Part shown: positions 53,893 to 63,446 of the stretch, piece by piece
Position numbering within the stretch: position 1 is the stretch's first letter
How the letters are laid out: each line of letters starts with the position of its first letter
Source: Planctomycetota bacterium
Lineage (GTDB): Bacteria > Planctomycetota > B15-G4 > SIAN01
Assembly (NCBI GenBank): GCA_016795285.1
Contig: JAEUIC010000001.1
Coordinates: 1-64,000, forward strand
Length of the DNA stretch: 64,000 nt
Direction of reading: 5' to 3'
Position numbers and translations under genes: made by a program
The notes under the pieces: generated by a model
What the model was told of the DNA's origin: nothing
Databases searched by the model: none
The model's input: only the letters and a program-made list of their open reading frames with translations

Positions 53893-55599
53893 TCAGCTGC
53901 CGAAGCGGATCTCGAGCCCTGCGGTCGAGGAGAGCCCTTCGAAGGCGCCGGGATCGAGCTCGATCACTTGGAGGTAGAGGACGACGTCCCAGAACTCGGC
54001 GTCGTAAGGGACCTCTTCGGCGAGCGTGTAGCCGGTCGGCGGCAGCGGGATCGGCAGCAGCGCCACCGGATCGACCAACAGCGACCCGCCCCAGCCGGCC
54101 GGCAGGTCGAGCGGCGCGCCGCCGATCAGCACGAAGCCGAGCGTCCAGCTCCCCGCGGAGTTCGACACCACGAGGTCGATCGGCCGGCCGATCACCGGAT
54201 CGTCGGCGAGCGCGACGGTCGGGATGCCCTGCCACCCGGGGAAGCCGGCGCCGTAGGAGCTGCGCGTCGCGGCGCTCGGCGCCCGTTCATGGACGACGAT
54301 GTCGTCGACGCCGTTGCGGTCGTCGGCGACCAGCTCGTCGGTCGCGCTGAGGAACATCGCCACGCGCCCGTCGGCGCTGAGCTCGGGGTTGCCGCCACCC
54401 GACTTCGACTGCAGCCCCTCGGTCGACAGCGAGACATGGCGCGTCTCGCCGCGCCAGCGGTCGCGCAGGTAGGCGTCGCCCGCGTCGTTGGTGTCGGTCG
54501 ACGCGAAGTTCGTCGCCGCCGACGCGAAGAGCACGAAGCGGCCGTCGTCGCTCGGGCGACCGCGCAGGCCGCCGCGGTCGTCCTGCTGCTCGAGCTCGCC
54601 GACGTTGACGCGCTCGGTGGTGCCGAGCACGCGATCGCGCAGGAAGACGTCGTCGGCCTGGTTCGAGTCGCCGGGCACGACGGTCTGGCTGCCGCACGTG
54701 AAGGTGACGTAGCGCCCGTCGGCCGTCACCCGGCCGTCGACGCAATCGGCGGCGACGAACTTGCCGTCCCAGGTGAGGCTCGCCTGCTCGGTGACGCCAG
54801 CGACGACGTCGCGCAGCAGCACCTTGTTCCAGTGCGCGATCGAGCCGGCCACGATGTCGGTCGAGGCGCTGCGGAACAGCGCGAAGCGGCCGTCGGGCGT
54901 CAGGTCGTACGCCTCGCTGTAGTCGGACGCACTCGTCCCGTCGAGCGCAACCGAGACGAGCGTCGTCGTGCCGAGCAGCCGATCGCGCAGGAAGACGTCG
55001 GCCGTGCCGTTGAAGTCGACGTCGCTGAAGTTGTCGGCGAACGAGGTGAACAGCACGTAGCGACCGTCGCCCGAGACGACCGGGTAGCGGCTCTCGCCGT
55101 TGCCGAGCTCGCCGTCGGGGCCGACGCTGACCCGCTCGGTGGTGCCGGCGTCGAGGTCGCGCAGGTAGCAGTCGAAGAAGCCGTTGCTGTCGCCGGGGCC
55201 GTTGGTCGCGGCGGTCTCGAAGACGACGAAGCGGCCGTCGGCCGAGATCCGCGGCCGCGTGCAGTCGCGGTCGAGCTCGGCGCCCGAGTCGAGGAGGCTC
55301 GCGAGCTCGATGGCGCCGGTCGCGCGATCCTTGACCCACACGTGCAGGTTGGCGGTGGTCGTCCCCGGACCAAGCACGCGCGAGCGGCTGACGAAGGCGC
55401 AGTAGCGCCCGTCGTCCGAGAGGTCGCCCATGCTGCACGGCGAGTCGGCCTGCGTGCCGTCGGCGGCGGTCGAGACCAGCGAGGTGACCTGCCCGTAAGC
55501 GCGCGGCGCGACGAGCAGCGCCAGGAGCGCGAGCGGCGGCGCCGTGCACGCGAGCGAGCGGCGAGCGGGAGCGGGAACGATGCAGCGATCGGTGTTCAT
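53893..55599 (-). CDS. Secreted PD40/TolB-like beta-propeller protein 1
   Basis: 568 residues. The ATG at 55599 follows GGAGGG. The signal peptide ends near residue 36 (VAPRAYGQ). Residues 40-440 hold eight or more PD40 blades with the repeat SxDGRYVxFxS...VFLRDxxxGTTExVS, for example ISADGRFVVFETAATN, VSGDGRYVLFTSFADN and PSDDGRFVLFASAATN. The C-terminal about 120 residues (from SSYGAGFPGWQGIP) form the domain shared with both FG-GAP tandem proteins and with the next gene. Probably a surface propeller with a common anchoring or sorting tail. It lies 14 bases after the next PD40 gene, so the pair is an operon. Confidence 0.85.
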   Translation of the reverse strand: MNTDRCIVPAPARRSLACTAPPLALLALLVAPRAYGQVTSLVSTAADGTQADSPCSMGDLSDDGRYCAFVSRSRVLGPGTTTANLHVWVKDRATGAIELASLLDSGAELDRDCTRPRISADGRFVVFETAATNGPGDSNGFFDCYLRDLDAGTTERVSVGPDGELGNGESRYPVVSGDGRYVLFTSFADNFSDVDFNGTADVFLRDRLLGTTTLVSVALDGTSASDYSEAYDLTPDGRFALFRSASTDIVAGSIAHWNKVLLRDVVAGVTEQASLTWDGKFVAADCVDGRVTADGRYVTFTCGSQTVVPGDSNQADDVFLRDRVLGTTERVNVGELEQQDDRGGLRGRPSDDGRFVLFASAATNFASTDTNDAGDAYLRDRWRGETRHVSLSTEGLQSKSGGGNPELSADGRVAMFLSATDELVADDRNGVDDIVVHERAPSAATRSSYGAGFPGWQGIPTVALADDPVIGRPIDLVVSNSAGSWTLGFVLIGGAPLDLPAGWGGSLLVDPVALLPIPLPPTGYTLAEEVPYDAEFWDVVLYLQVIELDPGAFEGLSSTAGLEIRFGS

Positions 55600-55613
55600 C
55601 GGTGTCCCTCCGC

Positions 55614-57275
55614 TCACCAGCCGAGCTGCAGGTCGAGGCCGGGCGTCAGCGAGACGCCGCGCGGCGCCCCGCCGTCGAGCTCGACGACCTGCAGGTAGAA
55701 GCGATCGCCCATCAGCAGGTCGTCCGGCGGGATCTCGATCGGGAACGCGGTGACTCCCGGGAAGAGCGCCACCGGGATCGAGGCGAGCGGCTCGACCAGC
55801 AGCCGGCCGCCCCACGCCGGGAGGTCGATCGCCGTGGTGCCGGCGAGCAGCAGCGCGACGGTGTACCAGCGCGTCGAGTTGCCGATCTGCACGTCGACGG
55901 TGGTGGCCAGCACCGGCAGCGCGCTGAGCGCGAGGCTCGGCACGCCGAGCGTCCCGGCGAGGCCGCTGCCGTAGGGGCTCGACCCCGCGTCGACCGGCTG
56001 GCGGTCGCGCACGAAGGCGTCGTGCAGCCCGCCGTCGACGTCGGTCGCGACGAAGCCGGGGTTCTTGCTGGCGAAGACCGCGCGCGAGCCGTCGCCGCAG
56101 AGCGCGCCCCCCTCGCAGACGTTCGAGCCGGTCTGGTGCTGGTCACCGAGGCTCAACCAGCTGGTCATGCCGAGCTGCCGATCGCGGACGAAGAAGTCGC
56201 GCTGGTTGTTCCAGTCGCCGACGCCGAGGTTGGTGCCGTCGGAGAGGAAGCCGACGAAGCGGCCGTCGGTCGACAGCGAGGGGCGCAGCGACCAGCCGTC
56301 CGACTCGCGGCCGGCGTTGTCGAGGCTGGCGCGCTCGATCGCGCCGGTGGCGACCTCGACCACGAAGACGTCGTGGATGCCGTTGGTGTCGTGCGGCACG
56401 AGGTTGTCGGCGTAGCAGCCGAACGCGACGAAGCGGCCGTCGCCCGAGATCACCGGGTCGACGCAGTCGTTGGTGGGCTGCGCGCCCGTCGCCGAGAGGC
56501 TGAGGCGGCGCGTCGTGCCGGCGACCAGGTCGCGCAGGTAGATGTCGGCGAAGCCGTTGCTGTCGCCGCTCACGAGGTTGGTCGCGAACGAGGCGAAGAC
56601 GACCAGGGTGCCGTCGTCGCTGACGTCGGGCGTGAGCGAGCGGCCGTTCGCCTCGGCGTCGGCGTCGGTGAGGCTGATGCGCGTCGTGATGCCGGCCGCC
56701 ACGTCGCGCCGGAAGATGTCGCCGACGCCGTTGCCGTCGGCGGCGTCGAGGTTGGTGGCGACGCTGTCGAAGACGACGAAGGCGCCGTCGTCGCTGGCGC
56801 GGCCGTTCGCGCTGGCGTCGTTCCCCGCCGCGCCCGCCGAGGTGACGCTCATCCGGCGGGTCACCTTGCCGGCGACGTCGCGCAGGAAGACGTCGCTCTG
56901 GTTGTTGAAGTCGCCGCTGACGAGGTTGGTCGCGTCGCTCTGGAAGACGACGTACGCCCCGTTCGCCGTCAGCCGCGCGAGCGAGCTGGCGCGGTCGCCG
57001 CCGCGGCCGTTGGTGGCGACGCTCACCAGCACCGTCGTCCCGGCCACCAGGTCGCGCAGGAAGACGTCGCGCGTCGAGCTGGTGTCGGCCGGGTCGAGCA
57101 TCGTCGCCGTCGAGTCGAACACCACGAAGAGCCCCTCGGCGGAGATCTCCGGCGAGTCGCAGTTGCGATTGGCGTCGACGCCGGCGCTCGAGAGGCTCGC
57201 ATGCAGCGTGGTCTGCGCCTGCAGCGGCGCGGCGGCGATCCACGCGGCGATCGCCGCGAGGGAGCAGAGACGCAT
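55614..57275 (-). CDS. Secreted PD40/TolB-like beta-propeller protein 2
   Basis: 553 residues from ATG 57275, chosen over an earlier in-frame Met because the signal peptide starts here (MRLCSLAAIAAWIAAAPLQAQ). The blades have the pattern ISAEGLFVVFDSTATM...DVFLRDLVAGTT, LTANGAYVVFQSDATN, SDDGAFVVFDSVATN and STDGRFVGFLSDGTN. The C-terminal domain from SSPYGSGLAGTLGVPSL to the final LQLGW is the shared tail, more diverged than in the other copies. It is a paralogue of the next gene downstream, with which it is co-oriented and closely spaced. Confidence 0.85.
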   Translation of the reverse strand: MRLCSLAAIAAWIAAAPLQAQTTLHASLSSAGVDANRNCDSPEISAEGLFVVFDSTATMLDPADTSSTRDVFLRDLVAGTTVLVSVATNGRGGDRASSLARLTANGAYVVFQSDATNLVSGDFNNQSDVFLRDVAGKVTRRMSVTSAGAAGNDASANGRASDDGAFVVFDSVATNLDAADGNGVGDIFRRDVAAGITTRISLTDADAEANGRSLTPDVSDDGTLVVFASFATNLVSGDSNGFADIYLRDLVAGTTRRLSLSATGAQPTNDCVDPVISGDGRFVAFGCYADNLVPHDTNGIHDVFVVEVATGAIERASLDNAGRESDGWSLRPSLSTDGRFVGFLSDGTNLGVGDWNNQRDFFVRDRQLGMTSWLSLGDQHQTGSNVCEGGALCGDGSRAVFASKNPGFVATDVDGGLHDAFVRDRQPVDAGSSPYGSGLAGTLGVPSLALSALPVLATTVDVQIGNSTRWYTVALLLAGTTAIDLPAWGGRLLVEPLASIPVALFPGVTAFPIEIPPDDLLMGDRFYLQVVELDGGAPRGVSLTPGLDLQLGW

Positions 57276-57430
57276 GGTCGACCCCTTCGATGGAACCGCG
57301 GGCCGGGCACGGAACGCGGGCAACGGCGGGCGACACTAGGAGCGAACGCCGATCCAGCAAGACGTCGCTGCGCCGCTGCCCGTCACCACTCGCCGCGGCT
57401 AACGTCTCCGCCTCGACGCGGCAGCGGGGG

Positions 57431-59521
57431 ATGGCGACGGTGGCGGGAGCAGCGGGCACGGCAGGCGCCTTCGACGAGGCGCGCAGCGCGACGACGGCCG
57501 ATCGGGCCGGCGCCGAGGCGGCGCGCGCGCAGCTCGCCGCGACGGTGCAACGGATCTGGGGCTACCCGACGCTGCGGCCGCTGCAGGCCGAGGCGATGGT
57601 GGCGTCGCTGCAAGGGCGCGATGCGGTGGTCGTGCTGGCCACTGGCGGGGGAAAGAGCCTCTGCTACCAGGCGCCCGCGTTGCTGCGCAGCGGCGTCACT
57701 GCGGTGGTGAGCCCGCTGATCTCGCTGATGAAGGACCAGATCGACGGGCTGCGCGAGAGCGGCGTCGCGGCCGGGATGCTCACCTCGGCGCAGACGCCCG
57801 ACGAGCGGCGCCTCGTGCGCCAGCAGCTGCGCGAGGGGCAGCTGAAGCTCCTCTACGTGGCGCCCGAGCGGCTGGTGCTCGACGGCTTCGTCGGCGAGCT
57901 GCTCGGCAGCGGTCTGGCCGCGCTGGTGGTCGACGAGGCGCACTGCATCAGCCATTGGGGCCACGACTTCCGGCCCGAGTACCGCCAGCTCGGGCAGCTG
58001 CGCCGCGACCACCCCGAGATCCCGATCCAGGCGTTCACCGCGACCGCGACGCCCGGCGTGCGCGCCGACATCGTCCGGCAGCTCGGCCTGCGCGAGCCGG
58101 CGCTGCTGGTCGGCAGCTGCGATCGCCCGAACCTCACCTACCGCTTCCAGCCGCGCGGCGAGCTGCTCGCCCAAGTGCTCGCCGTCATCAAACGCCACCC
58201 CGACCAGGCGGGCATCGTCTACGCGCTGCGCCGCAAGGACGTCGAGGAGCACGCCGCCGCGCTGCAACGCGCGGGCGTGAAGGCGCTCCCCTACCACGCC
58301 GGCCTCGATCCCGAGACGCGCCATCGCAACCAGGAGCAGTTCCTGAACGAGGAGGTCGACGTCGTCGTGGCGACGGTCGCGTTCGGGATGGGGATCGATC
58401 GCGCCGACGTGCGCTACGTCGTCCACGCCAACCTGCCGAAGGGGATCGAGCAGTACATGCAGGAGAGCGGCCGCGCCGGTCGCGACGGGCTGCCGGCCGA
58501 GTGCGTGCTGCTCTACGCCGCGTCCGACTGGCACTCGTGGAAGAACCTGCTCGAGCGCAGCTCGCGCGAGGGCGAAGGGTCGCCCGAGGACGTCGCCGCG
58601 GCGGTGAAGCGGATCGGCCAGATGCTCGCCTTCGCGAGCGGCGCGCAGTGCCGCCACCGTTTCCTCGTCGAGCACTTCGGCGAGACGTGGAGCGGCGGCG
58701 CGGCGGCAGCTGGATCGGCGGGCGCCGGCGGCTGCGGCGCCTGCGACGTCTGCCTCGGCGAGCTCGCCGCGCTGCCCGACGCGACGGTGACGGCGCAGAA
58801 GATCCTCTCGTGCGTGGCGCGCTGCGAGCAGCGCTTCGGCTCCGGCCATGTCGCCGACGTCCTGCGCGGCGCCGACAGCGAGCGGCTGCGCCAGCACGGC
58901 CACGACCAGCTCTCCACCTTCGGGCTGCTGAAGGAGCAGTCGAGCCGCGAGATCCGCCACTGCATCGACCAGCTCGTCGCGCAGGGGCATCTCGTCGTCG
59001 CCGAGGGCGACTACCCGACTCTGGCGCTCGGGCCGACCGCGCGCGAGGTGCTGCGCGGCCAGCGCGAGGTGGCGCTCTTCGCGCTGCCGAAGCTGGCGAA
59101 GACGTCGCGCGGCCGCGCCTCGATCGCGCGGCTGGCCGCCGACGACGAGGCGCTCGCGGTCGACGACGCGCTCTTCGAGGCGCTGCGGAAGCTCCGCCGC
59201 GAGCTCGCCCATGCGCGCGGCGTCCCGCCCTACGTCATCTTCAACGACCGCACGCTCGCCGAGCTCGCCGCCCGCAAGCCGACCACGCCCGAGCAGTTCC
59301 GCGCCTGCAAGGGCGTCGGCGACAAGAAGGCCGCCGACCTCGGCCCCGCCTTCCTCGCCGCCATCCGCTCCCACGGTGGCGGGGTTGATTCTTCCGAGCC
59401 GAGCCGCGCCCACGGTGCCGGGGAGTTTCCGTCCGCCCTCGGTGCCGGGGAGTTTCCGTCCGGCGACGACGGCGACCCCTTCCTCGCCGATCGCGACGCC
59501 GACAGCGACCCCGCGAGCTGA
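57431..59521 (+). CDS. recQ: ATP-dependent DNA helicase RecQ
   Basis: 696 residues from ATG 57431. Helicase motifs: LRPLQAEAMVASLQGRDAVV (Q and motif 0), VLATGGGKSLCYQ (Walker A), VVDEAHCISHWGHDFRPEY (DEAH), FTATAT (motif III), VVATVAFGMGIDRADVRYVV and QESGRAGRDG (motif VI). The zinc-binding RQC region has CRHRFLVEHFGE and CGACDVC. An HRDC domain (LRKLRRELAHARGVPPYVIFND...FRACKGVGDKKA) follows. RecQ unwinds DNA in recombination and fork repair. The last 45 residues are an odd tail with a repeated GAGEFPS, encoded by a short DNA repeat (59409-59463). Confidence 0.95.
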   Translation: MATVAGAAGTAGAFDEARSATTADRAGAEAARAQLAATVQRIWGYPTLRPLQAEAMVASLQGRDAVVVLATGGGKSLCYQAPALLRSGVTAVVSPLISLMKDQIDGLRESGVAAGMLTSAQTPDERRLVRQQLREGQLKLLYVAPERLVLDGFVGELLGSGLAALVVDEAHCISHWGHDFRPEYRQLGQLRRDHPEIPIQAFTATATPGVRADIVRQLGLREPALLVGSCDRPNLTYRFQPRGELLAQVLAVIKRHPDQAGIVYALRRKDVEEHAAALQRAGVKALPYHAGLDPETRHRNQEQFLNEEVDVVVATVAFGMGIDRADVRYVVHANLPKGIEQYMQESGRAGRDGLPAECVLLYAASDWHSWKNLLERSSREGEGSPEDVAAAVKRIGQMLAFASGAQCRHRFLVEHFGETWSGGAAAAGSAGAGGCGACDVCLGELAALPDATVTAQKILSCVARCEQRFGSGHVADVLRGADSERLRQHGHDQLSTFGLLKEQSSREIRHCIDQLVAQGHLVVAEGDYPTLALGPTAREVLRGQREVALFALPKLAKTSRGRASIARLAADDEALAVDDALFEALRKLRRELAHARGVPPYVIFNDRTLAELAARKPTTPEQFRACKGVGDKKAADLGPAFLAAIRSHGGGVDSSEPSRAHGAGEFPSALGAGEFPSGDDGDPFLADRDADSDPAS
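59409..59463. repeat. Direct repeat inside the recQ 3' end
   Basis: Two copies of GGTGCCGGGGAGTTTCCGTC about 27 bases apart, encoding the repeated GAGEFPS. The first half resembles the GGTGGCGGGGAG start of intergenic repeat family B, so the recQ tail may have grown from such a unit. Confidence 0.6.
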
Positions 59522-59570
59522 GCGCGCGGCACTGCGCGCGGCTGTGCGCGCGGCCGTGCGCGGCGGTCGG

Positions 59571-59602
59571 CGGCGGAACGCTCCCGGATCGGAACGCCGG
59601 CG
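59571..59602. repeat. Intergenic repeat family A copy
   Basis: GGCGGAACGCTCCCGGATC with the following GGAACGCCGGCGG arm, 50 bases past the recQ stop and about 75 bases before the next gene start. Confidence 0.75.
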
Positions 59603-59678
59603 GAGCACCGCGCGCGCATCGAGCGCCCCCCCTCCGCCGGCCGATCTCCTCTTCGCCCCGCACGACGAAGGAGGAGTC

Positions 59679-62312
59679 ATGTCGTACGCCAGCGCGCGCC
59701 TCGTCCTCGCGATCGCCTTCGCTCCGCTGCTCGCACCACTTCCGTCGCTCGCATCGGCGCAGTCCCCCCCGACCCTATCGATCGAGCTGCGCCCCGGCTC
59801 CGAGACGCGCGTCGGCGGCGAACTGGTCCTCGATCTGCGCGTCGACGATCCCGACGGCGACCGGCTCGACGTCGATCTCGTGCGCGGCCCGACGCGCGTG
59901 CGCTTCGCACCGATCCGCGGCGCCCGACCGCCCTTCCACCGCACGGTCCGCTGGCAGCCGTACGAGTCGGACGGCGGCCTCGCCCGCATCACCTTCGAAG
60001 CGCGCGAATCCGCCGTGCCGACGAGCGCTGCGTGCGCCACCCGCGAGTGGCCGATCTTCGGCGACTCGACGATCACCCTCTCCGGCTCGGCGAGTCAGCT
60101 GGTCGATCTCGATCGCGACGGCCGCCTCGACGTCGCCGTGCCCGTCCCGACGCTCGATCGGGCCGGGCTCGAGGACGTCGGTGCGATCGCCCTCTTCTCG
60201 TTCCACGGACCCGGAGCGCCGCAGCCGTGGACGCGCCGCCTCCTGGTGGCGGCGACGCCGCTCGCCGGCGCGCAACTCGGCCACGGCGGCTCCGCCTGCC
60301 AGGAGCTCGAGGCGATCGACCTCGACGGCGACGGCTACGACGACCTGATCGCCAGCTCGCGCGAGGGGGGCTTCTCGCTCCACTTCTGGCCCGGCCCGGC
60401 CACCGCCTCGAACCCGCTGGTGGCGACCGCACGGATGCACGCGCCGACTTGCACCACGCGCAGCGCCGAGTCGCAATCGCTGTTGTTCGGCGACGTGACC
60501 GGCGACGGTTTCGTCGACGTGGTCGTCGTCGCGCCGACCGACTCGGGCGGCGGCGTCGAGGCGGGCGCGCTCCACGTCTTCGACGGAGGCCCCGGTCGCT
60601 TCAGCGGCGTGCGCACGCCCACCGCTTCGCTGCGCCTCGCGAGCCCGTCGCCGCACGATCGGCTCGGCGGCTCGGAGGATCCGATCTTCTCGTGGGAGGC
60701 GGGCAAGACGCATTGCGTGCAGCTGCGCGACGTGACCGGCGACGGAGTCGCCGACGTGATCGCCGCCGCGCCGCGGGCCGACGTCGGCGGCAGCGTCGAT
60801 GCCGGCGCGATCGCGATCTTCGCCGGCGGCCCGGCGCTGAGCGGCAACGTCACGCCGACGGCGCTGCTCCATCGGCCGGTCCCGCGCGCCGATGAGCGGC
60901 TCGGCTTGCTCTTCCAGGCCGCTGCCGCGCGGATCGCCGACCTCACCGGCGACGGCATCGACGACCTGCTCGTCGCCGCGCCCGATGCGAAACCGCATGG
61001 CGAGCTGCTGCTCTTCGAAGGCGGCCCTGCGCTGGTCGGCACGCCGGCGCCGCGCGCCAAGCTGCTGCCGAACGGCCCGCTCGCCGAGCGGCGGCAGCGC
61101 GTCTCGTCGCGCCGCATCGTGCTGTGCGACCTCGACCACGACGGGATCGTCGACCTGCTGGCGCTCACTCCGCGGGCCGCCGTGAACGGTCGCGTCGAAG
61201 CCGGCGCCATCTCCTGCTGGCGGGGCGGTCCGGGACTGGTGGGCGCGGTCGCACCGAGCGCGGAGCTGATCGATGCCGCGCCGCGGGCGGGTGCGCGGCT
61301 CGGCGCGAACGCGGAGGAGCGCGGGATCGGCTTCGCGGACCTCACGGGAGACGGTCAGCTCGACGTCGTGACGCTCACCGAGCAGGAGAACGATGACGGG
61401 ACCGTCATCGCGATGGCGCACGTGTGGGCGGGCGGGGCGACGTGGAGCGGGGCGATCGGCTCGACGGCGCGACTCGTCGCCGCGCGCGCGATCGATCGGC
61501 GCTTCGCGGGCGGTGGCCTCGCGATCGCCGACCTCACCGGCGACGGCGTCGAGGATCTCCTGCTCGCCACGAACGACTTCGGCCGTCCTGGACTGCCGCC
61601 GAGCAGCTTCGTCGAGTGCTTCGCGGGCGGACCGACGATGGTCGGAGCGCCTCCTGCGACGGCCCAACTGGCGGTGGACCGGGCGCCGGGACGGGAGAGC
61701 TGGCTCCTCGTCCGCGACTGCATCGACGTGACCGGCGATGGGATCGCCGACGTGGTCGGGCAGACGATCGACGAGTTCGAACTCGGGATCGGCAGCGGCG
61801 GGGGCTACGAGCACGGGGAGACGATCGTGGTCTTCGCCGGCGGCGCGTGGTCGGGGCGAGTCACGCCGATCGCGACCCATCGGGTGGAGCGCCGTGACGA
61901 CGTGGCCGGATCGATCGAGTACGGCGACCTCGACGGCGACGGCGCGCTGGAGCTGGTCCTGCCGCAGCCGTTCGCGGAGCTCGGCGGGTTCGCTCGGGTG
62001 GGAAAGGCGCTGGTGCTGGCGGGAGGTGCGCGCCTGCACGGCGAGGTGGCGCCGCTCGCCGTGCTCGAGCCGCCGACGCGTTCGCGAGGACTGGGCGCGT
62101 TCCTGCGACGACTCTCCGATCCGGTGACGCTCGCCGACCTCGATGGCGATGGGCGGCTCGACCTCCTGGCGCCGCTCCCGGGCGCCACGGTGAACGGGAA
62201 GATCGATGCTGGCTCGGTCACGTGGTACGCGCAGCCGGCGATCGGCCCGTTCGCGGCGTCCGTGTCGCTGCTGCCGCCCGTCTCGGAGCGGGGCGGCGCG
62301 TTCGGCCGTTGA
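59679..62312 (+). CDS. Secreted FG-GAP/VCBS beta-propeller protein 3
   Basis: 877 residues. The ATG at 59679 follows AAGGAGGAG. A signal peptide (about 1-27) leads to an Ig or cadherin-like domain (about 30-100, DLRVDDPDGDRLDVDL). The rest is two FG-GAP propellers' worth of blades with DLDRDGRLD, DLDGDGYDD, DVTGDGFVD, DLTGDGIDD, DLDHDGIVD, DVTGDGIAD and DLDGDGRLD calcium loops, between repeats such as AGALHVFDGGP and SVTWYAQ. It does not carry the shared C-terminal domain of copies 1 and 2. Probable surface adhesin or scaffold. Confidence 0.85.
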   Translation: MSYASARLVLAIAFAPLLAPLPSLASAQSPPTLSIELRPGSETRVGGELVLDLRVDDPDGDRLDVDLVRGPTRVRFAPIRGARPPFHRTVRWQPYESDGGLARITFEARESAVPTSAACATREWPIFGDSTITLSGSASQLVDLDRDGRLDVAVPVPTLDRAGLEDVGAIALFSFHGPGAPQPWTRRLLVAATPLAGAQLGHGGSACQELEAIDLDGDGYDDLIASSREGGFSLHFWPGPATASNPLVATARMHAPTCTTRSAESQSLLFGDVTGDGFVDVVVVAPTDSGGGVEAGALHVFDGGPGRFSGVRTPTASLRLASPSPHDRLGGSEDPIFSWEAGKTHCVQLRDVTGDGVADVIAAAPRADVGGSVDAGAIAIFAGGPALSGNVTPTALLHRPVPRADERLGLLFQAAAARIADLTGDGIDDLLVAAPDAKPHGELLLFEGGPALVGTPAPRAKLLPNGPLAERRQRVSSRRIVLCDLDHDGIVDLLALTPRAAVNGRVEAGAISCWRGGPGLVGAVAPSAELIDAAPRAGARLGANAEERGIGFADLTGDGQLDVVTLTEQENDDGTVIAMAHVWAGGATWSGAIGSTARLVAARAIDRRFAGGGLAIADLTGDGVEDLLLATNDFGRPGLPPSSFVECFAGGPTMVGAPPATAQLAVDRAPGRESWLLVRDCIDVTGDGIADVVGQTIDEFELGIGSGGGYEHGETIVVFAGGAWSGRVTPIATHRVERRDDVAGSIEYGDLDGDGALELVLPQPFAELGGFARVGKALVLAGGARLHGEVAPLAVLEPPTRSRGLGAFLRRLSDPVTLADLDGDGRLDLLAPLPGATVNGKIDAGSVTWYAQPAIGPFAASVSLLPPVSERGGAFGR

Positions 62313-62330
62313 GAGGAGTGCGGATCTCGG

Positions 62331-62362
62331 CGGCGGAACGCTCCCGGATCGCAACGCCGGCA
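62331..62362. repeat. Intergenic repeat family A copy
   Basis: GGCGGAACGCTCCCGGATC followed by GCAACGCCGGC, 18 bases past the FG-GAP protein 3 stop. Confidence 0.75.
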
Positions 62363-62427
62363 GATGCTGGAGCGCCGCACGCGCGGCCGTAGGCTGCCCC
62401 CCCTTCACGGCTCGGGAGGGGGACGAC

Positions 62428-63441
62428 ATGGCGATGCAGCGGACGGCTCAACGGGCGGCGCGACGAACGGCTCAACGGGCGGCGCGACGAACGGCACAGC
62501 GGACGGCGGCGATCGGAATGGCGATGGCGAGCGGCCTCCTGCTGCTCGGCTGCCATGCGGGGCCGCCGCGGCCGGCCGATCCGCGGCAGGAGGCGCCGCT
62601 CGCTCCATCGACCGCGCCAGCGGAGCGCCCGCCGCGGTCCGAGCTCGCCCGCCACTTCGACCTCGACAAGGGCAAGGACAACGACAAGTTCCAGCTCATG
62701 CCGCACCACGACACGTTCGTGGCGCTGCACGGCGCGAACGACGCCAACGAGGCGTCGAACAGCAGCCCGTCCGACGACGTGAAGCACGGCGAGCTCGAGT
62801 TCCAGTTCAGCTTGAAGATGAAGCTGCTCGAGTCCGACGCGGACGACCAGCCCGACCTCTGGTTCGCCTACACCCAGCAGTCGCACTGGCAGATCTTCCA
62901 GCCGTCGGGCCCGTTCCGGGAGACCAACTACGAGCCGGAGACGTTCGTCATCCAGCCGACCGGCGCGTGGTGCGACTGGGGGGCGGTGAAGCTCGAGCTG
63001 GTCGGGCTCGGCATCAACCACCAGTCGAACGGGCGCGGCGGACCGCAGTCGCGCAGCTGGAACCGCGTGATCGGGCAGCTCGGCCTCACGGTCGGCGACG
63101 ACACCAGCGTGATGCTGCGGCCGTGGTGGCGGATCCCGGAGAGCGCGGTCAACGACGACAACCCCGACCTGAGCAAGTTCATGGGCGCGGGCGACCTGGT
63201 CATCGACCACGACTTCCGGTTCGGCGACAAGGAGCGGCTGGTCACCTCGTTCCTGTTGCGCAACAACCTGCGCAGCGGCGACAACCGCGGTGCCGTGCAG
63301 CTCTCGCTGGCCTACCCGATCTTCAACGACCGGATCGCCCTGTTCTGCCGCGCGTTCGGCGGCTTCGGCGAGACGCTGATCGACTACGACCACCGCCAGC
63401 ACTCGATCGCCTTCGGCATCAGCCTCCTCGACTGGGACTGA
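62428..63441 (+). CDS. pldA: Outer-membrane phospholipase A1 (OMPLA)
   Basis: 337 residues. The ATG at 62428 follows GGGAGGGGG. OMPLA signatures are present: LWFAYTQQSHWQIFQPSGPFRETNYEPE, the active site GLGINHQSNGR with His198 and Ser200 and the supporting Asn212 in SRSWNR (spaced as H142/S144/N156 in E. coli), and the barrel end. The enzyme hydrolyses outer-membrane phospholipids, with a Ca-dependent dimer in E. coli. Unlike E. coli PldA, it seems to have a lipoprotein signal (ASGLLLLGC). That signal follows a basic 25-residue repeat (RTAQRAAR units) encoded by a 24-base tandem DNA repeat at about 62439-62500. Confidence 0.9.
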   Translation: MAMQRTAQRAARRTAQRAARRTAQRTAAIGMAMASGLLLLGCHAGPPRPADPRQEAPLAPSTAPAERPPRSELARHFDLDKGKDNDKFQLMPHHDTFVALHGANDANEASNSSPSDDVKHGELEFQFSLKMKLLESDADDQPDLWFAYTQQSHWQIFQPSGPFRETNYEPETFVIQPTGAWCDWGAVKLELVGLGINHQSNGRGGPQSRSWNRVIGQLGLTVGDDTSVMLRPWWRIPESAVNDDNPDLSKFMGAGDLVIDHDFRFGDKERLVTSFLLRNNLRSGDNRGAVQLSLAYPIFNDRIALFCRAFGGFGETLIDYDHRQHSIAFGISLLDWD

Positions 63442-63446
63442 CGTTT

